Part shown: in pieces, positions 31,964-39,859 of the stretch
Position numbering within the stretch: the stretch's first letter is position 1
Layout of the letters: every line of letters begins with the position of its first letter
Source of the DNA: Lachnospiraceae bacterium UBA4260
GTDB lineage: Bacteria > Bacillota > Clostridia > Lachnospirales > Lachnospiraceae
Direction of reading: 5' to 3'
Length of the DNA stretch: 53,290 bases
NCBI GenBank assembly: GCA_002395235.1
Contig: DGWK01000026.1
Span: 1-53,290 of the forward strand
Notes under the pieces: generated by a model
Database searches by the model: none
Seen by the model: the letters and a program-made list of their open reading frames with translations, nothing else
What the model was told of the DNA's origin: nothing
Made by a program: the position numbers and the translations under genes

Positions 31964-32818
31964 TTACTTCTTAACAGTGATGACGGTCCACCCTGACAGG
32001 GTCGCACTCGTCTGTCCCACGACGCCGTCCCCGCCTTTGTAACCATCGGGAAGGCTCACGATGGAGACGTCGATCACATGCGGATTCTCCGTGAATAAAT
32101 AGGCCATTCCATCCTTGTCCGTGGTGACGATCTCGTCCACTGTATCGGAGTGGAGACGGAGCTGTGCTCCTTCGACGAGTTCCTTATCGGTCCTGACGTT
32201 GAATGCGTAGAGGGCGACCTGCTTCTCGGTGTAATTATCGCCCATGAAGGCCGTGAAGACCTTCTCCATGTATTCGCCGCTCGTGAAATAACCGGACTGG
32301 CAGAAGCCAACCTTGCCGTTTCGGTCGATCACGTAAGTAGTGGGATAGCTGGCTACGTTGAAGAGACCGGTATCATCATCGGTCTTTGCCATCTTGAAGG
32401 AGAGGCCGTGGCTCTCTCTGTAGCTCACGATGTCCTCCGGCTTATCCAGCGAGGAATTGGAGACGGAGATCATCTCGACTTTGTCGCCGTATTTCTGGTA
32501 GAACTTCTCGAACTCGGGAAATTCCGCTTCACAGGGGCCGCACCAGGTCGCGAAAACATTGACGACCAGAAGGTCTTTCCCTTCGAGCAACTGCTCAAGA
32601 GAGGTCTGTGTGCCGTCCGTCAGCTCCAGTGTGAAGGACGGAGCCTCCGAGCCGACGATCGTATTCATCTGCTGATTGATTTCTTCCGTGTACTCATTAT
32701 ATGCCTTGCGGATCTTAAAGTAAGCCGCGATGCCGCCGACCGCGAGCAGTGCAAGTAATACCAAAAGGATCTTGAGAATGATGCTTCCAATGCCTGATTT
32801 TTTCTTGTTGTTCTCCAT
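31964..32818 (-). CDS. TlpA/ResA-like thioredoxin with a C-terminal Cna-B-like domain
   Basis: A 284-residue protein anchored by one N-terminal helix (about 12-33), so the rest faces outside. The redox site is VNVFATWCGPCEAEF (Cys93, Cys96), followed by SYPTTYVIDRNGKVG with the cis-proline. Residues about 200-284 are not part of thioredoxin: they read VALYAFNVRTDKELVEGAQL, TTDKDGMAYL and VSLPDGYKGG, like prealbumin-fold modules of surface proteins. Likely an extracytoplasmic disulfide or peroxide-handling enzyme with a binding or spacer domain. Single gene with its own terminator. Confidence 0.85.
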   Translation of the reverse strand: MENNKKKSGIGSIILKILLVLLALLAVGGIAAYFKIRKAYNEYTEEINQQMNTIVGSEAPSFTLELTDGTQTSLEQLLEGKDLLVVNVFATWCGPCEAEFPEFEKFYQKYGDKVEMISVSNSSLDKPEDIVSYRESHGLSFKMAKTDDDTGLFNVASYPTTYVIDRNGKVGFCQSGYFTSGEYMEKVFTAFMGDNYTEKQVALYAFNVRTDKELVEGAQLRLHSDTVDEIVTTDKDGMAYLFTENPHVIDVSIVSLPDGYKGGDGVVGQTSATLSGWTVITVKK

Positions 32819-32929
32819 TTCTTTTATCCTATCCTCTTAAAATTTATTGTTTTATTTGCATTTTATAAAATATACGCAGCCGGATGAGAAAAGCAATGAG
32901 AAATTTTCGGCGGATGTCGGCCTATTTAA

Positions 32930-32973
32930 TTGCCAAAGTAAACGCAACTTCTACCACTCATTTACTTTGGCAA
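32930..32973. promoter_or_regulatory. 13-base inverted repeat upstream of the lipoprotein promoter
   Basis: TTGCCAAAGTAAA (32930-32942) and TTTACTTTGGCAA (32961-32973), perfect, with an 18-base spacer. A TATAAT lies at 32995-33000. Either an operator pair or a hairpin. Confidence 0.6.
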
Positions 32974-33081
32974 ATACTGTCGGCCAGGATGGCGTATAAT
33001 CATATACATGGATTGCCGGAGTTTCCTGCGTATATGGATAGTATCAGATCAAAAAAATCAGCTTAAGGAGGAATACATAAG

Positions 33082-34029
33082 ATGAAAAATAAAATGCTCT
33101 TGACTATGGGACTGGTCGCCGCGCTTATGGCGGCAGGATGCGGATCGACGGCAGGTTCGGCGTCGCAGCCCGAAGCCGCGCCGGCCGCGGAGACCGTGCA
33201 GACACAGCAGGATGCGGAAGCAGAGGACGGAAAAGAAGCCGCTGAGGCAGGACAGGAAGCGACCGAGGCAGGACAGGACGCCGCACAGCAGACGCAGGAC
33301 GCAGCTTCCCAGATCGTCAAATATGAGAGCAAAGACGGCTGGAGCGCTTCTTATAACAGCGCGGCCATTGAAGTGATCGAGGACGACGCGGTGTACTTCA
33401 ACTATAAAGGAGACGCCGAGGGCACGAACCAGATCAGCGTCATGTACTACCCGAACCAGATGCCCGATGAAGTCCTGGGCGCTGCTATGACCGTCAACAA
33501 TGAGATCCCGGATCACACAAGGAGCGAGGGATATTTTGCCGGAAGGACGGACGTGTGGGCTCTGAAGACCAGCGTGGAGTCCTCCGTTTTCCCGAACGCC
33601 ACTGACGATTTCATCGCTGTTGAGCGAAACGGCGGCACGCTTCTTGTGCAGATCACGACCACGAAGCAGGCCGATGAGACCAAACTGATCGCGGTATCCG
33701 ACGAGTTCTCTGAAATTATAAATTCCTTTGAGCTCAAAGACCAGCAGCCGCAGACCTACAGCCAGTATGTTCCCGGCAAGTATGCGGCCGTCAAGGGCGA
33801 AGGCACCGGCGAAGAGGGCGCGGACTACTATGTGCAGTTTAACGAGGACCACACCGGCGTGCTTCACCTGCAGGACGACATCTCCGTCATCTGGTACAGC
33901 CGGGAAGGCAAAGTATTGAACGCGGAGACGGGCGAGCAGATCTATGAGTATGTGCTCGAGGGAGATTCCCTCTATCTGAGGGACAGCGCCGTCGAAAATG
34001 CAGAGATGATCGAGTTTGCGAGACAGTAA
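33082..34029 (+). CDS. Lipoprotein with Ala/Glu/Gln-repeat linker
   Basis: A 315-residue lipoprotein. The lipobox is MAAGC (Cys20). Residues 25-75 are a low-complexity linker with near-repeats EAAEAGQEATEAGQDAA. Then comes a domain with YESKDGWSASYNSAAIEVIE and VYFNYKGDAEGTNQISVMYYP, and a second small domain (GKYAAVKGEGTGEEGADYYV, then HTGVLHLQDDISVIWY) typical of ligand-free sensor-like lipoproteins. Function unknown. AAGGAGG precedes the ATG. The -10 TATAAT at 32995-33000 and a 13-base inverted repeat upstream suggest regulation. Confidence 0.84.
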   Translation: MKNKMLLTMGLVAALMAAGCGSTAGSASQPEAAPAAETVQTQQDAEAEDGKEAAEAGQEATEAGQDAAQQTQDAASQIVKYESKDGWSASYNSAAIEVIEDDAVYFNYKGDAEGTNQISVMYYPNQMPDEVLGAAMTVNNEIPDHTRSEGYFAGRTDVWALKTSVESSVFPNATDDFIAVERNGGTLLVQITTTKQADETKLIAVSDEFSEIINSFELKDQQPQTYSQYVPGKYAAVKGEGTGEEGADYYVQFNEDHTGVLHLQDDISVIWYSREGKVLNAETGEQIYEYVLEGDSLYLRDSAVENAEMIEFARQ

Positions 34030-34065
34030 GGCGAGAACGCCTGAGCCGAAACAGAATATACGTGC

Positions 34066-34101
34066 TATAATGAAAGCGCTGCCCCTCTTTGGGGTGGCGC
34101 T
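34066..34101 (+). promoter_or_regulatory. Extended -10 promoter and leader hairpin of the TerB_N operon
   Basis: TGCTATAAT (34063-34071) is an extended -10 without a clear -35. Directly after it a hairpin GCGC-TG-CCCC/GGGG-TG-GCGC (34076-34101) would form in the leader. Confidence 0.6.
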
Positions 34102-34152
34102 TCGTTGCGTAGGAAGGCCATGCGTGGACCGGATCTTTGGAGGATACAGTAG

Positions 34153-36195
34153 TTGCAGTTGTCTGAACTGGCGGCTTACGCCGAGGAAAAATATCAGATC
34201 AAAGAGGAGCACAAGTGGACGGAATTTCCGGGCTTCTCTGTTTTGGCGGACCCGCAGACCGGAAAGTGGGCCGCTCTTTTGATGCGCCAGTGGGATTACG
34301 ACAGAGGCGAGGAGCTGCAGAGGTGCGACATTAAATGCGGGCAGCAGTGCCTGAGCGAGTTTCAGGTGCCCTATGTGACCGGCGCCTTTCGCATGAAGGG
34401 CAGCAAATGGGTCGGCGTGTCGTTCGACGACGGGACGGAACCGGAGGTCGTGTGCGAACTGTTCGACAGGGCGGTGCGCGCACTGCGGCACGGTCGGGGC
34501 AACATTATTCTGGACAGCCCGCAGCCGGGCGGCGACGGCAAAAAATTCAGCGATACACTTCTTCCGCTCGAAGCTATGCGGGGCAATTACGACAGGCGCA
34601 GGGTCGAAGAGAGACAGGCGCAGGAGCGGAGACAGAAGCAGAGGCAGGCGCAGGAGCGCGAGAGAGCGTCGCAGATTGATGCAAGGCTCCGGGAGAGGCG
34701 CACAGGCGCTTATGTGTCCCCTGTATTTCAGGAAAAACCCGGCGCGGCCGAAAGACCTAAGACTGCGAGCGCAGTGGCAGGGCAGATTCCGCCGAAAATC
34801 CTGGAGATGATGAAGCTCTATGAGTACGGGAGCAGTTCTTTTGAGAATAAGTGCAGGAATTTCTACCGGCAGGGCAAGTTCATGGAGGATTATGAGGACG
34901 ATGCTCCCTGGACCGGCGAGTTCCGGCGCTACTTTACGACCTATCACGATTTGAATCTGTACCAGCTGCGGGGCTATTTTGCCTGGAGGACACAGGTCCG
35001 GAAAGGAAAATTCCATCGGGTCACGACCTCGCTGGCGTATATGTATCTCTACGAGCTGCTGAACGGGATCGGCGTATCCTCTCCGGAAGAGAGCCTGCGC
35101 AAAATGAAGGAATTTGAGGCCGGCTACCTCGACAGCGGTGTCGGGGATCCTTCCATGCGCGAGGTCCTGCGCCGCTGGAGATTGGAATATGCCGTAATGC
35201 ACGGCGCGCCGAAAGAGGAGGTGCAGGCTCTGATCGACCCTGAGGATCTGCAGCAGGACCGGTATCATCTGGTGCTGCGCTATCCGGAGAAGCACTCGGA
35301 CGAAGAGATCTACGGTGCGCTGGGCGCGCTGTCCGGCGGCAAAACAGACAAATCCTCCGTGATCCTTAAGGAGCCGGAGAGAGGGAAGCATCTCTTCGCG
35401 CAAGTGTGGAGATACATGTCCGAGCACTACAGGGACGACGGATGGGATATCTTTACTGCGTGTTTCGGAAAGATTAAAGATTTCGCCTGGCATCCTCTCG
35501 CCAATGCGGTCTATATGGACCGCGGAGAACGGGGCGAGACGGTATATGAGATCAATGACTGCCGCAAATATGTCTGCAAAAACGGGCGGTGGTCGGTGAA
35601 GAGATACGAGGATATCTATTTTGACAAATACAAGATCGCCGCGATCATGCACGAGGCGGACAGGCAGCTGCGAAGATATCTGAAGACAGGGCATTACCTG
35701 CGCGCCAAAGAGGGAGAAGAGTGGATCACTCCCTACGTGGAGGCGGTCATCGAAGCGGACCGGGAGGCCATCGAAGAGGCGGCAAGGCCCAAGGTGACCA
35801 TCGACCTGTCGGGGCTCGACAAAATCAGGAGGGACGCGCAGATCACGCGGGACAGCCTTCTGACGGAGGAAGATCTGAAGGAAGATGAGCCGGCGATTCA
35901 ACCGTCCGTTGAAAACGTGAAAACCCCTGTTCACGAGGCGGAAGGTCCTGTTACAATAGAGATTCCTTCGCTCGACGAAGTGCACACGCAGATCCTTCTG
36001 ACGGTGATGCGCGGCGAGTCGGCGGCGGAGCTGATCAGACAACAGTTTCTCATGCCCTCGGTCGTCACGGACACCATCAACGAGGCGCTCTTTGACGAGA
36101 TCGGGGACAATGTCCTCGAATGCGACGGGGAGGAGATCACTTTTGTTGAAGACTACAGAGAAGAATTGAACCTTATCATTAATGGGGAGGGTTAA
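34153..36195 (+). CDS. TerB_N/TerB_C-domain protein, first gene of a defence-like operon
   Basis: A 680-residue soluble protein. Residues 1-140 are an unassigned domain, followed by an Arg/Gln/Glu coiled segment (about 150-195, ERQAQERRQKQRQAQERE). TerB_N-like region about 215-340: ILEMMKLYEYGSSSFENKCR, YFTTYHDLNLYQLRGYFAWR and VTTSLAYMYLYELLNGIG. The C-terminal ~100 residues (from IEIPSLDEVHTQILLTVMRG) fit TerB_C. Known associations of this pair are with helicase/ATPase systems linked to stress or phage restriction. Start is TTG at 34153: GGAGG lies 9 bases before it and no ATG fits. Its stop overlaps the ATPase start by one base. Confidence 0.8.
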   Translation: MQLSELAAYAEEKYQIKEEHKWTEFPGFSVLADPQTGKWAALLMRQWDYDRGEELQRCDIKCGQQCLSEFQVPYVTGAFRMKGSKWVGVSFDDGTEPEVVCELFDRAVRALRHGRGNIILDSPQPGGDGKKFSDTLLPLEAMRGNYDRRRVEERQAQERRQKQRQAQERERASQIDARLRERRTGAYVSPVFQEKPGAAERPKTASAVAGQIPPKILEMMKLYEYGSSSFENKCRNFYRQGKFMEDYEDDAPWTGEFRRYFTTYHDLNLYQLRGYFAWRTQVRKGKFHRVTTSLAYMYLYELLNGIGVSSPEESLRKMKEFEAGYLDSGVGDPSMREVLRRWRLEYAVMHGAPKEEVQALIDPEDLQQDRYHLVLRYPEKHSDEEIYGALGALSGGKTDKSSVILKEPERGKHLFAQVWRYMSEHYRDDGWDIFTACFGKIKDFAWHPLANAVYMDRGERGETVYEINDCRKYVCKNGRWSVKRYEDIYFDKYKIAAIMHEADRQLRRYLKTGHYLRAKEGEEWITPYVEAVIEADREAIEEAARPKVTIDLSGLDKIRRDAQITRDSLLTEEDLKEDEPAIQPSVENVKTPVHEAEGPVTIEIPSLDEVHTQILLTVMRGESAAELIRQQFLMPSVVTDTINEALFDEIGDNVLECDGEEITFVEDYREELNLIINGEG

Positions 36196-37526
36196 TGGCA
36201 GAAAAGAAAAAGAAAGTGCCCAGAAGGATCGCGCAGACCGTGATCGGCTCGCTCAAAGGCGGCGTTGTTCCCAGGATCGGCCTGCCTTATATCACTGTGG
36301 GAAGAAAGAGTGAGATCGAGGCGCTCCTCCACGATGTGGACATCATCACGGAGGGCGGCGCGTCGTTTCGTTTTATTGTCGGAAGATACGGATCGGGAAA
36401 GAGTTTCCTCATCCAGACGATCCGCAATTATGTCATGGACAGGAACTTCATCGTGGCGGACGCGGACCTGTCGCCGGAGAGGCGCCTGCAGGGCACGAAA
36501 GGGCAGGGCCTTGCCACCTACCGCGAGCTGATCGGAAATCTGTCCACGAAGACAAAGCCGGAAGGCGGCGCCCTGACGCTGGTGCTGGACAGGTGGATCA
36601 GCAGCGTGCAGATGGAGGCGGCGAGAGAGACGGGGCTTATGCCCGGTGATCCCGCTCTGACGAAGGCAGTGGACGCCAAAATTTACGCAGTCACATCCGC
36701 AGTCAGCGAGCTGGTGCACGGATTCGAGTTCGCGAGGCTCTTGTCCCTGTATTATCACGCCTACGTGGACGGAAATGACGACATGAAGATGAGGGTTGTC
36801 CGGTGGTTTCGCGGGGAATACGCCCTGAAGCGGGAAGCCAAAGAAGAGCTGGGCATAAATATCATCATCACGGATGACGACTGGTACGACTATCTGAAGA
36901 TCTTCGCGACCTTTTTCCGCCTGGCAGGTTATTCGGGTCTCATGATCATGATCGATGAGCTGGTCAACATTTACAAGATCCCCAATTCGATCACCCGCCA
37001 GTACAATTACGAGAAGATGCTGACCATGTACAACGACACGCTGCAGGGCAAGGCGCACTATCTGGGCATCATCATGGGCGCGACGCCCCAGGCGCTGGAG
37101 GACAAGAGGCGCGGCATATACAGCTATGAGGCGCTGCGCTCCCGCCTGGCGGAAGGAAAGTTCTCGAGGCCCGGCGCCAGAGACCTTCTGGCCCCGGTCA
37201 TCCGTTTGGAGCCCCTGACGGCGGAGGAGATGCTGGTGCTGTGCGAGAAGCTGGCGGACATGCACGCCGACCTGTACGGCTATGAGCGGAGGCTGACAAC
37301 GGATGACCTGGTGCCCTTCATCAAGATGGAATACGGGCGCATAGGAGCGGACCAAAATATCACGCCCCGCGAAGTAATCCGCGATTTCATCGAGCTTTTG
37401 GACATTATGTACCAGAATCCGAACACGGGGATCAGTGAGCTCATGCAGTCGGAGGATTTCAGCTATGCCAAATCGGACGCGGTCTCGGACAAGGCGGATC
37501 GCAATTACGCGGAATTTGAGATCTGA
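36195..37526 (+). CDS. BrxD-like P-loop ATPase (DUF2791)
   Basis: A 443-residue ATPase of the BrxC/BrxD (former DUF2791) class found in BREX type 2 and TerB-linked systems. Walker A is IVGRYGSGKSFLIQ (63-70), Walker B GLMIMIDELVNIY (about 248-258), sensor-like region YLGIIMGATPQALEDKRRG. N-terminus RRIAQTVIGSLKGGVVPRIG is typical. The one-base overlap with the TerB gene and a 48-base gap to the helicase show a single operon. In BREX the family pairs with BrxHI helicase, matching the next gene. No BrxL, PglX or PglZ is nearby. Confidence 0.85.
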   Translation: MAEKKKKVPRRIAQTVIGSLKGGVVPRIGLPYITVGRKSEIEALLHDVDIITEGGASFRFIVGRYGSGKSFLIQTIRNYVMDRNFIVADADLSPERRLQGTKGQGLATYRELIGNLSTKTKPEGGALTLVLDRWISSVQMEAARETGLMPGDPALTKAVDAKIYAVTSAVSELVHGFEFARLLSLYYHAYVDGNDDMKMRVVRWFRGEYALKREAKEELGINIIITDDDWYDYLKIFATFFRLAGYSGLMIMIDELVNIYKIPNSITRQYNYEKMLTMYNDTLQGKAHYLGIIMGATPQALEDKRRGIYSYEALRSRLAEGKFSRPGARDLLAPVIRLEPLTAEEMLVLCEKLADMHADLYGYERRLTTDDLVPFIKMEYGRIGADQNITPREVIRDFIELLDIMYQNPNTGISELMQSEDFSYAKSDAVSDKADRNYAEFEI

Positions 37527-37574
37527 TCCGGTGCATGTAAGGCAGGACTGAAAAATAGCAAGAGGAATTGACAG

Positions 37575-39797
37575 ATGGAAGTATTCTACCGTTACGCGCC
37601 GTTTATACAGGATTATATTTTCCGCTCGGGGTGGCAGACGCTGCGCGGCGTGCAGAACGCGGCCGGAGAAGCCATTTTCGGCACAGATGACAATGTCCTT
37701 CTGACGGCGTCGACCGCGTCGGGTAAGACGGAGGCGGCTTTTTTCCCTATTTTGACCCTGCTCGATGAGGAGCCGCCGCAGAGCGTTGGGGTGCTCTATA
37801 TCGCGCCGCTCAAGGCCCTGATCAACGATCAGTTCGGGAGACTGAACGATCTGTGCGAGGAGGCGGGAATTCCGGTCTGGCGCTGGCATGGGGACGTGTC
37901 GCAGTCGCAGAAGCGAAAGCTGTTGCGAAAGCCTTCCGGGATCCTGCAGATCACGCCGGAATCGCTGGAGTCGCTCATGATCAACAAGCATATGGAGATT
38001 CCGTCCCTGTTCGGGGACCTGCGCTTCATTGTGGTGGATGAGATCCATTCGCTGCTGCGGGGGGACCGCGGCATGCAGACCTTCTGCCTGATCGAGCGCA
38101 TGTGCCGGCTGGCCGGCTGCAACCCCAGGCGGGTGGGCCTGTCCGCGACCATCGGAAATCCGGAGGCGGCCGGCGAGTTTCTCTCAGCCGGCAGCGGGCG
38201 CAGGACCATCATTCCGAAGTTCGACAGCGGCAAAGAAGTGTGGAGACTGTCCATGGAGCACTTTTTTGGCACGGATCCGCAGGCGGATGAAGGGGCGGAG
38301 AGCGTCGGCGCTCTCGCGGTCACCGAGCAGCCCACGGACACGGCGCCCAAGGCGGCAGACCCGGGGCTGGGCTACATATTCGAGCACACAAGGGGCAAAA
38401 AATGCCTGATCTTCACAAATTCCAGGGAGGAGTGCGAGTCGGTGTGCCAGTGCCTGCGGCAGTACTGCGAGGCGAACCATGAGCCGGAGCGGTTCCTGAT
38501 CCACCACGGCAATCTGTCCGCGTCCTACCGCGAGAGCGCGGAGGAGGAGATGAAGGATGACGACTCGCTGATGAGTGTGTGCGCAACGGCGACGCTGGAG
38601 CTGGGCATCGATATCGGGCGGCTGGAGAGGGCTTTCCATATCGACGCGCCGTTTACCGTGTCGGGATTTTTGCAGAGACTGGGGCGGACCGGGCGCAGGG
38701 GCGAGCCCTCGGAGATGTGGTTTGTGATGCGGGAGGAGCACCCGGAAGCCAGAGCCATGCTGCCGGACCTGATCCCGTGGTACCTGATCCAGGGGATCGC
38801 GCTGGTGCAGCTCTATATCGAGGAGCGGTTCGTGGAGCCGCCCCGGATGGACAGGCTGCCTTACAGCCTTCTCTATCACCAGACCATGAGCACGCTGGCG
38901 TCCTGCGGCGAGATGACGGCGGGAGAGCTGGCGTCAAGAGTCCTGCCGCTGGCCTGCTTCCACAGGGTCACTACGGAAGACTACAAGGTCCTGCTGCGCC
39001 ATCTTCTGGAGATCGACCACATCAACCGCACGGAGAACGGCGGGCTGATCGTCGGAATCTCGGGAGAGCGGGTCACGAACAATTATAAGTTCTACGCGGT
39101 ATTTCAGGAAAATATCGAGTACACGGTGCACGCGGGTTCCGAGGAGCTTGGAACCATCGTCAAGCCGCCGCCGGTGGGCGATAAGATCGCCATCGCGGGC
39201 AGAGTCTGGGTCGTGGAAGATGTGGACCACAAAAAGAGGGAGGTCTACTGCACGCTGGTTAAGGGCAACATTCCCGCCTATTTCGGAGATGTGGCTGGAG
39301 ATATCCACACAAAGATCCTGGGGCGCATGTTCGGGGTGCTCAGTGAGACGAAGAGCTATCCCTATCTGATGCGCCACGCGGTCTGTCGGCTCGCGGACGC
39401 AAGAAAAACGTTTGTAAATGCGGGCATGGAGAACCGCTATCTGATCCCTCTGGGCGGAAAGATGTGGGCGCTGTTCCCTTGGCTGGGAAGCTACGCATTT
39501 CTGGCGCTGGAGAGATTTCTGAAGATCCGATGCGGGAAGCGCCTGGGACTGAAGGGACTCAATTCGTCCAGGCCCTACTTTATGCAGTTTACAATGTCGG
39601 TCACGGAAGAGGAGTTCTACGAGATCACTAAGGAAGAAGCGGCGGTGGAGTTCGATCCGCTGGAGCTGGTCTATCCCGGGGAGGTCCCGGTCTTCGAGAA
39701 GTACGACGAGTTTGTGCCGGCGGAGCTGGTGAGGAAGGGATTTGCGTACGGGGTCCTCGATGTGGAGGGGATGAAGAAGAGGGTGCTGACGTGGTGA
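37575..39797 (+). CDS. BrxHI/Lhr-like superfamily 2 helicase
   Basis: A 740-residue DEAD/DEAH-type helicase. Motif I is LTASTASGKTEAAF (44-56), motif Ia YIAPLKALINDQ, motif Ib ITPESLE, motif II VVDEIHSLLRGDRG (DEIH 155-158), motif III GLSATIG, motif V CATATLELGIDIG and motif VI QRLGRTGRRGEP. The C-terminal ~280 residues follow the Lhr-like winged-helix/beta pattern. It is the third gene of the TerB_N operon; GAGGAATTGACAG precedes the ATG. BrxHI is the Lhr-type helicase of BREX type 2. The stop is 6 bases before the family B palindrome. Confidence 0.88.
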   Translation: MEVFYRYAPFIQDYIFRSGWQTLRGVQNAAGEAIFGTDDNVLLTASTASGKTEAAFFPILTLLDEEPPQSVGVLYIAPLKALINDQFGRLNDLCEEAGIPVWRWHGDVSQSQKRKLLRKPSGILQITPESLESLMINKHMEIPSLFGDLRFIVVDEIHSLLRGDRGMQTFCLIERMCRLAGCNPRRVGLSATIGNPEAAGEFLSAGSGRRTIIPKFDSGKEVWRLSMEHFFGTDPQADEGAESVGALAVTEQPTDTAPKAADPGLGYIFEHTRGKKCLIFTNSREECESVCQCLRQYCEANHEPERFLIHHGNLSASYRESAEEEMKDDDSLMSVCATATLELGIDIGRLERAFHIDAPFTVSGFLQRLGRTGRRGEPSEMWFVMREEHPEARAMLPDLIPWYLIQGIALVQLYIEERFVEPPRMDRLPYSLLYHQTMSTLASCGEMTAGELASRVLPLACFHRVTTEDYKVLLRHLLEIDHINRTENGGLIVGISGERVTNNYKFYAVFQENIEYTVHAGSEELGTIVKPPPVGDKIAIAGRVWVVEDVDHKKREVYCTLVKGNIPAYFGDVAGDIHTKILGRMFGVLSETKSYPYLMRHAVCRLADARKTFVNAGMENRYLIPLGGKMWALFPWLGSYAFLALERFLKIRCGKRLGLKGLNSSRPYFMQFTMSVTEEEFYEITKEEAAVEFDPLELVYPGEVPVFEKYDEFVPAELVRKGFAYGVLDVEGMKKRVLTW

Positions 39798-39803
39798 ATG
39801 AGA

Positions 39804-39854
39804 CAGGGGGACGTATCAGGTGACACATTTTGTGTCACCTGATACGTCCCCCTG
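39804..39854. repeat. Family B palindrome 3, filling the gap between two helicase genes
   Basis: 24-base perfect arms around TTT, core GGGGGACGTATCAGGTGACACA. It occupies nearly all of the 62 bases between the convergent stop codons. Confidence 0.95.
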
Positions 39855-39859
39855 ACACA

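Noticed and set aside
32884..33066. 60-codon open frame before the 33082 lipoprotein
   Set aside because: It runs through the 13-base inverted repeat and the TATAAT promoter element, and no ribosome site precedes it.
33058..36042. 994-codon minus-strand open frame
   Set aside because: It is opposite the well-supported lipoprotein and TerB_N genes, with no ribosome site and an Arg/Leu/His-rich composition typical of antisense frames in GC-rich genes.
36192..38048. 618-codon minus-strand open frame
   Set aside because: Antisense to the BrxD-like and BrxHI-like genes; no motifs and no start signals.
34153..39797. Complete BREX type 2 system
   Set aside because: PglX, PglZ, PglW and PglY homologues are absent on both sides; only BrxD-like and BrxHI-like parts are seen.
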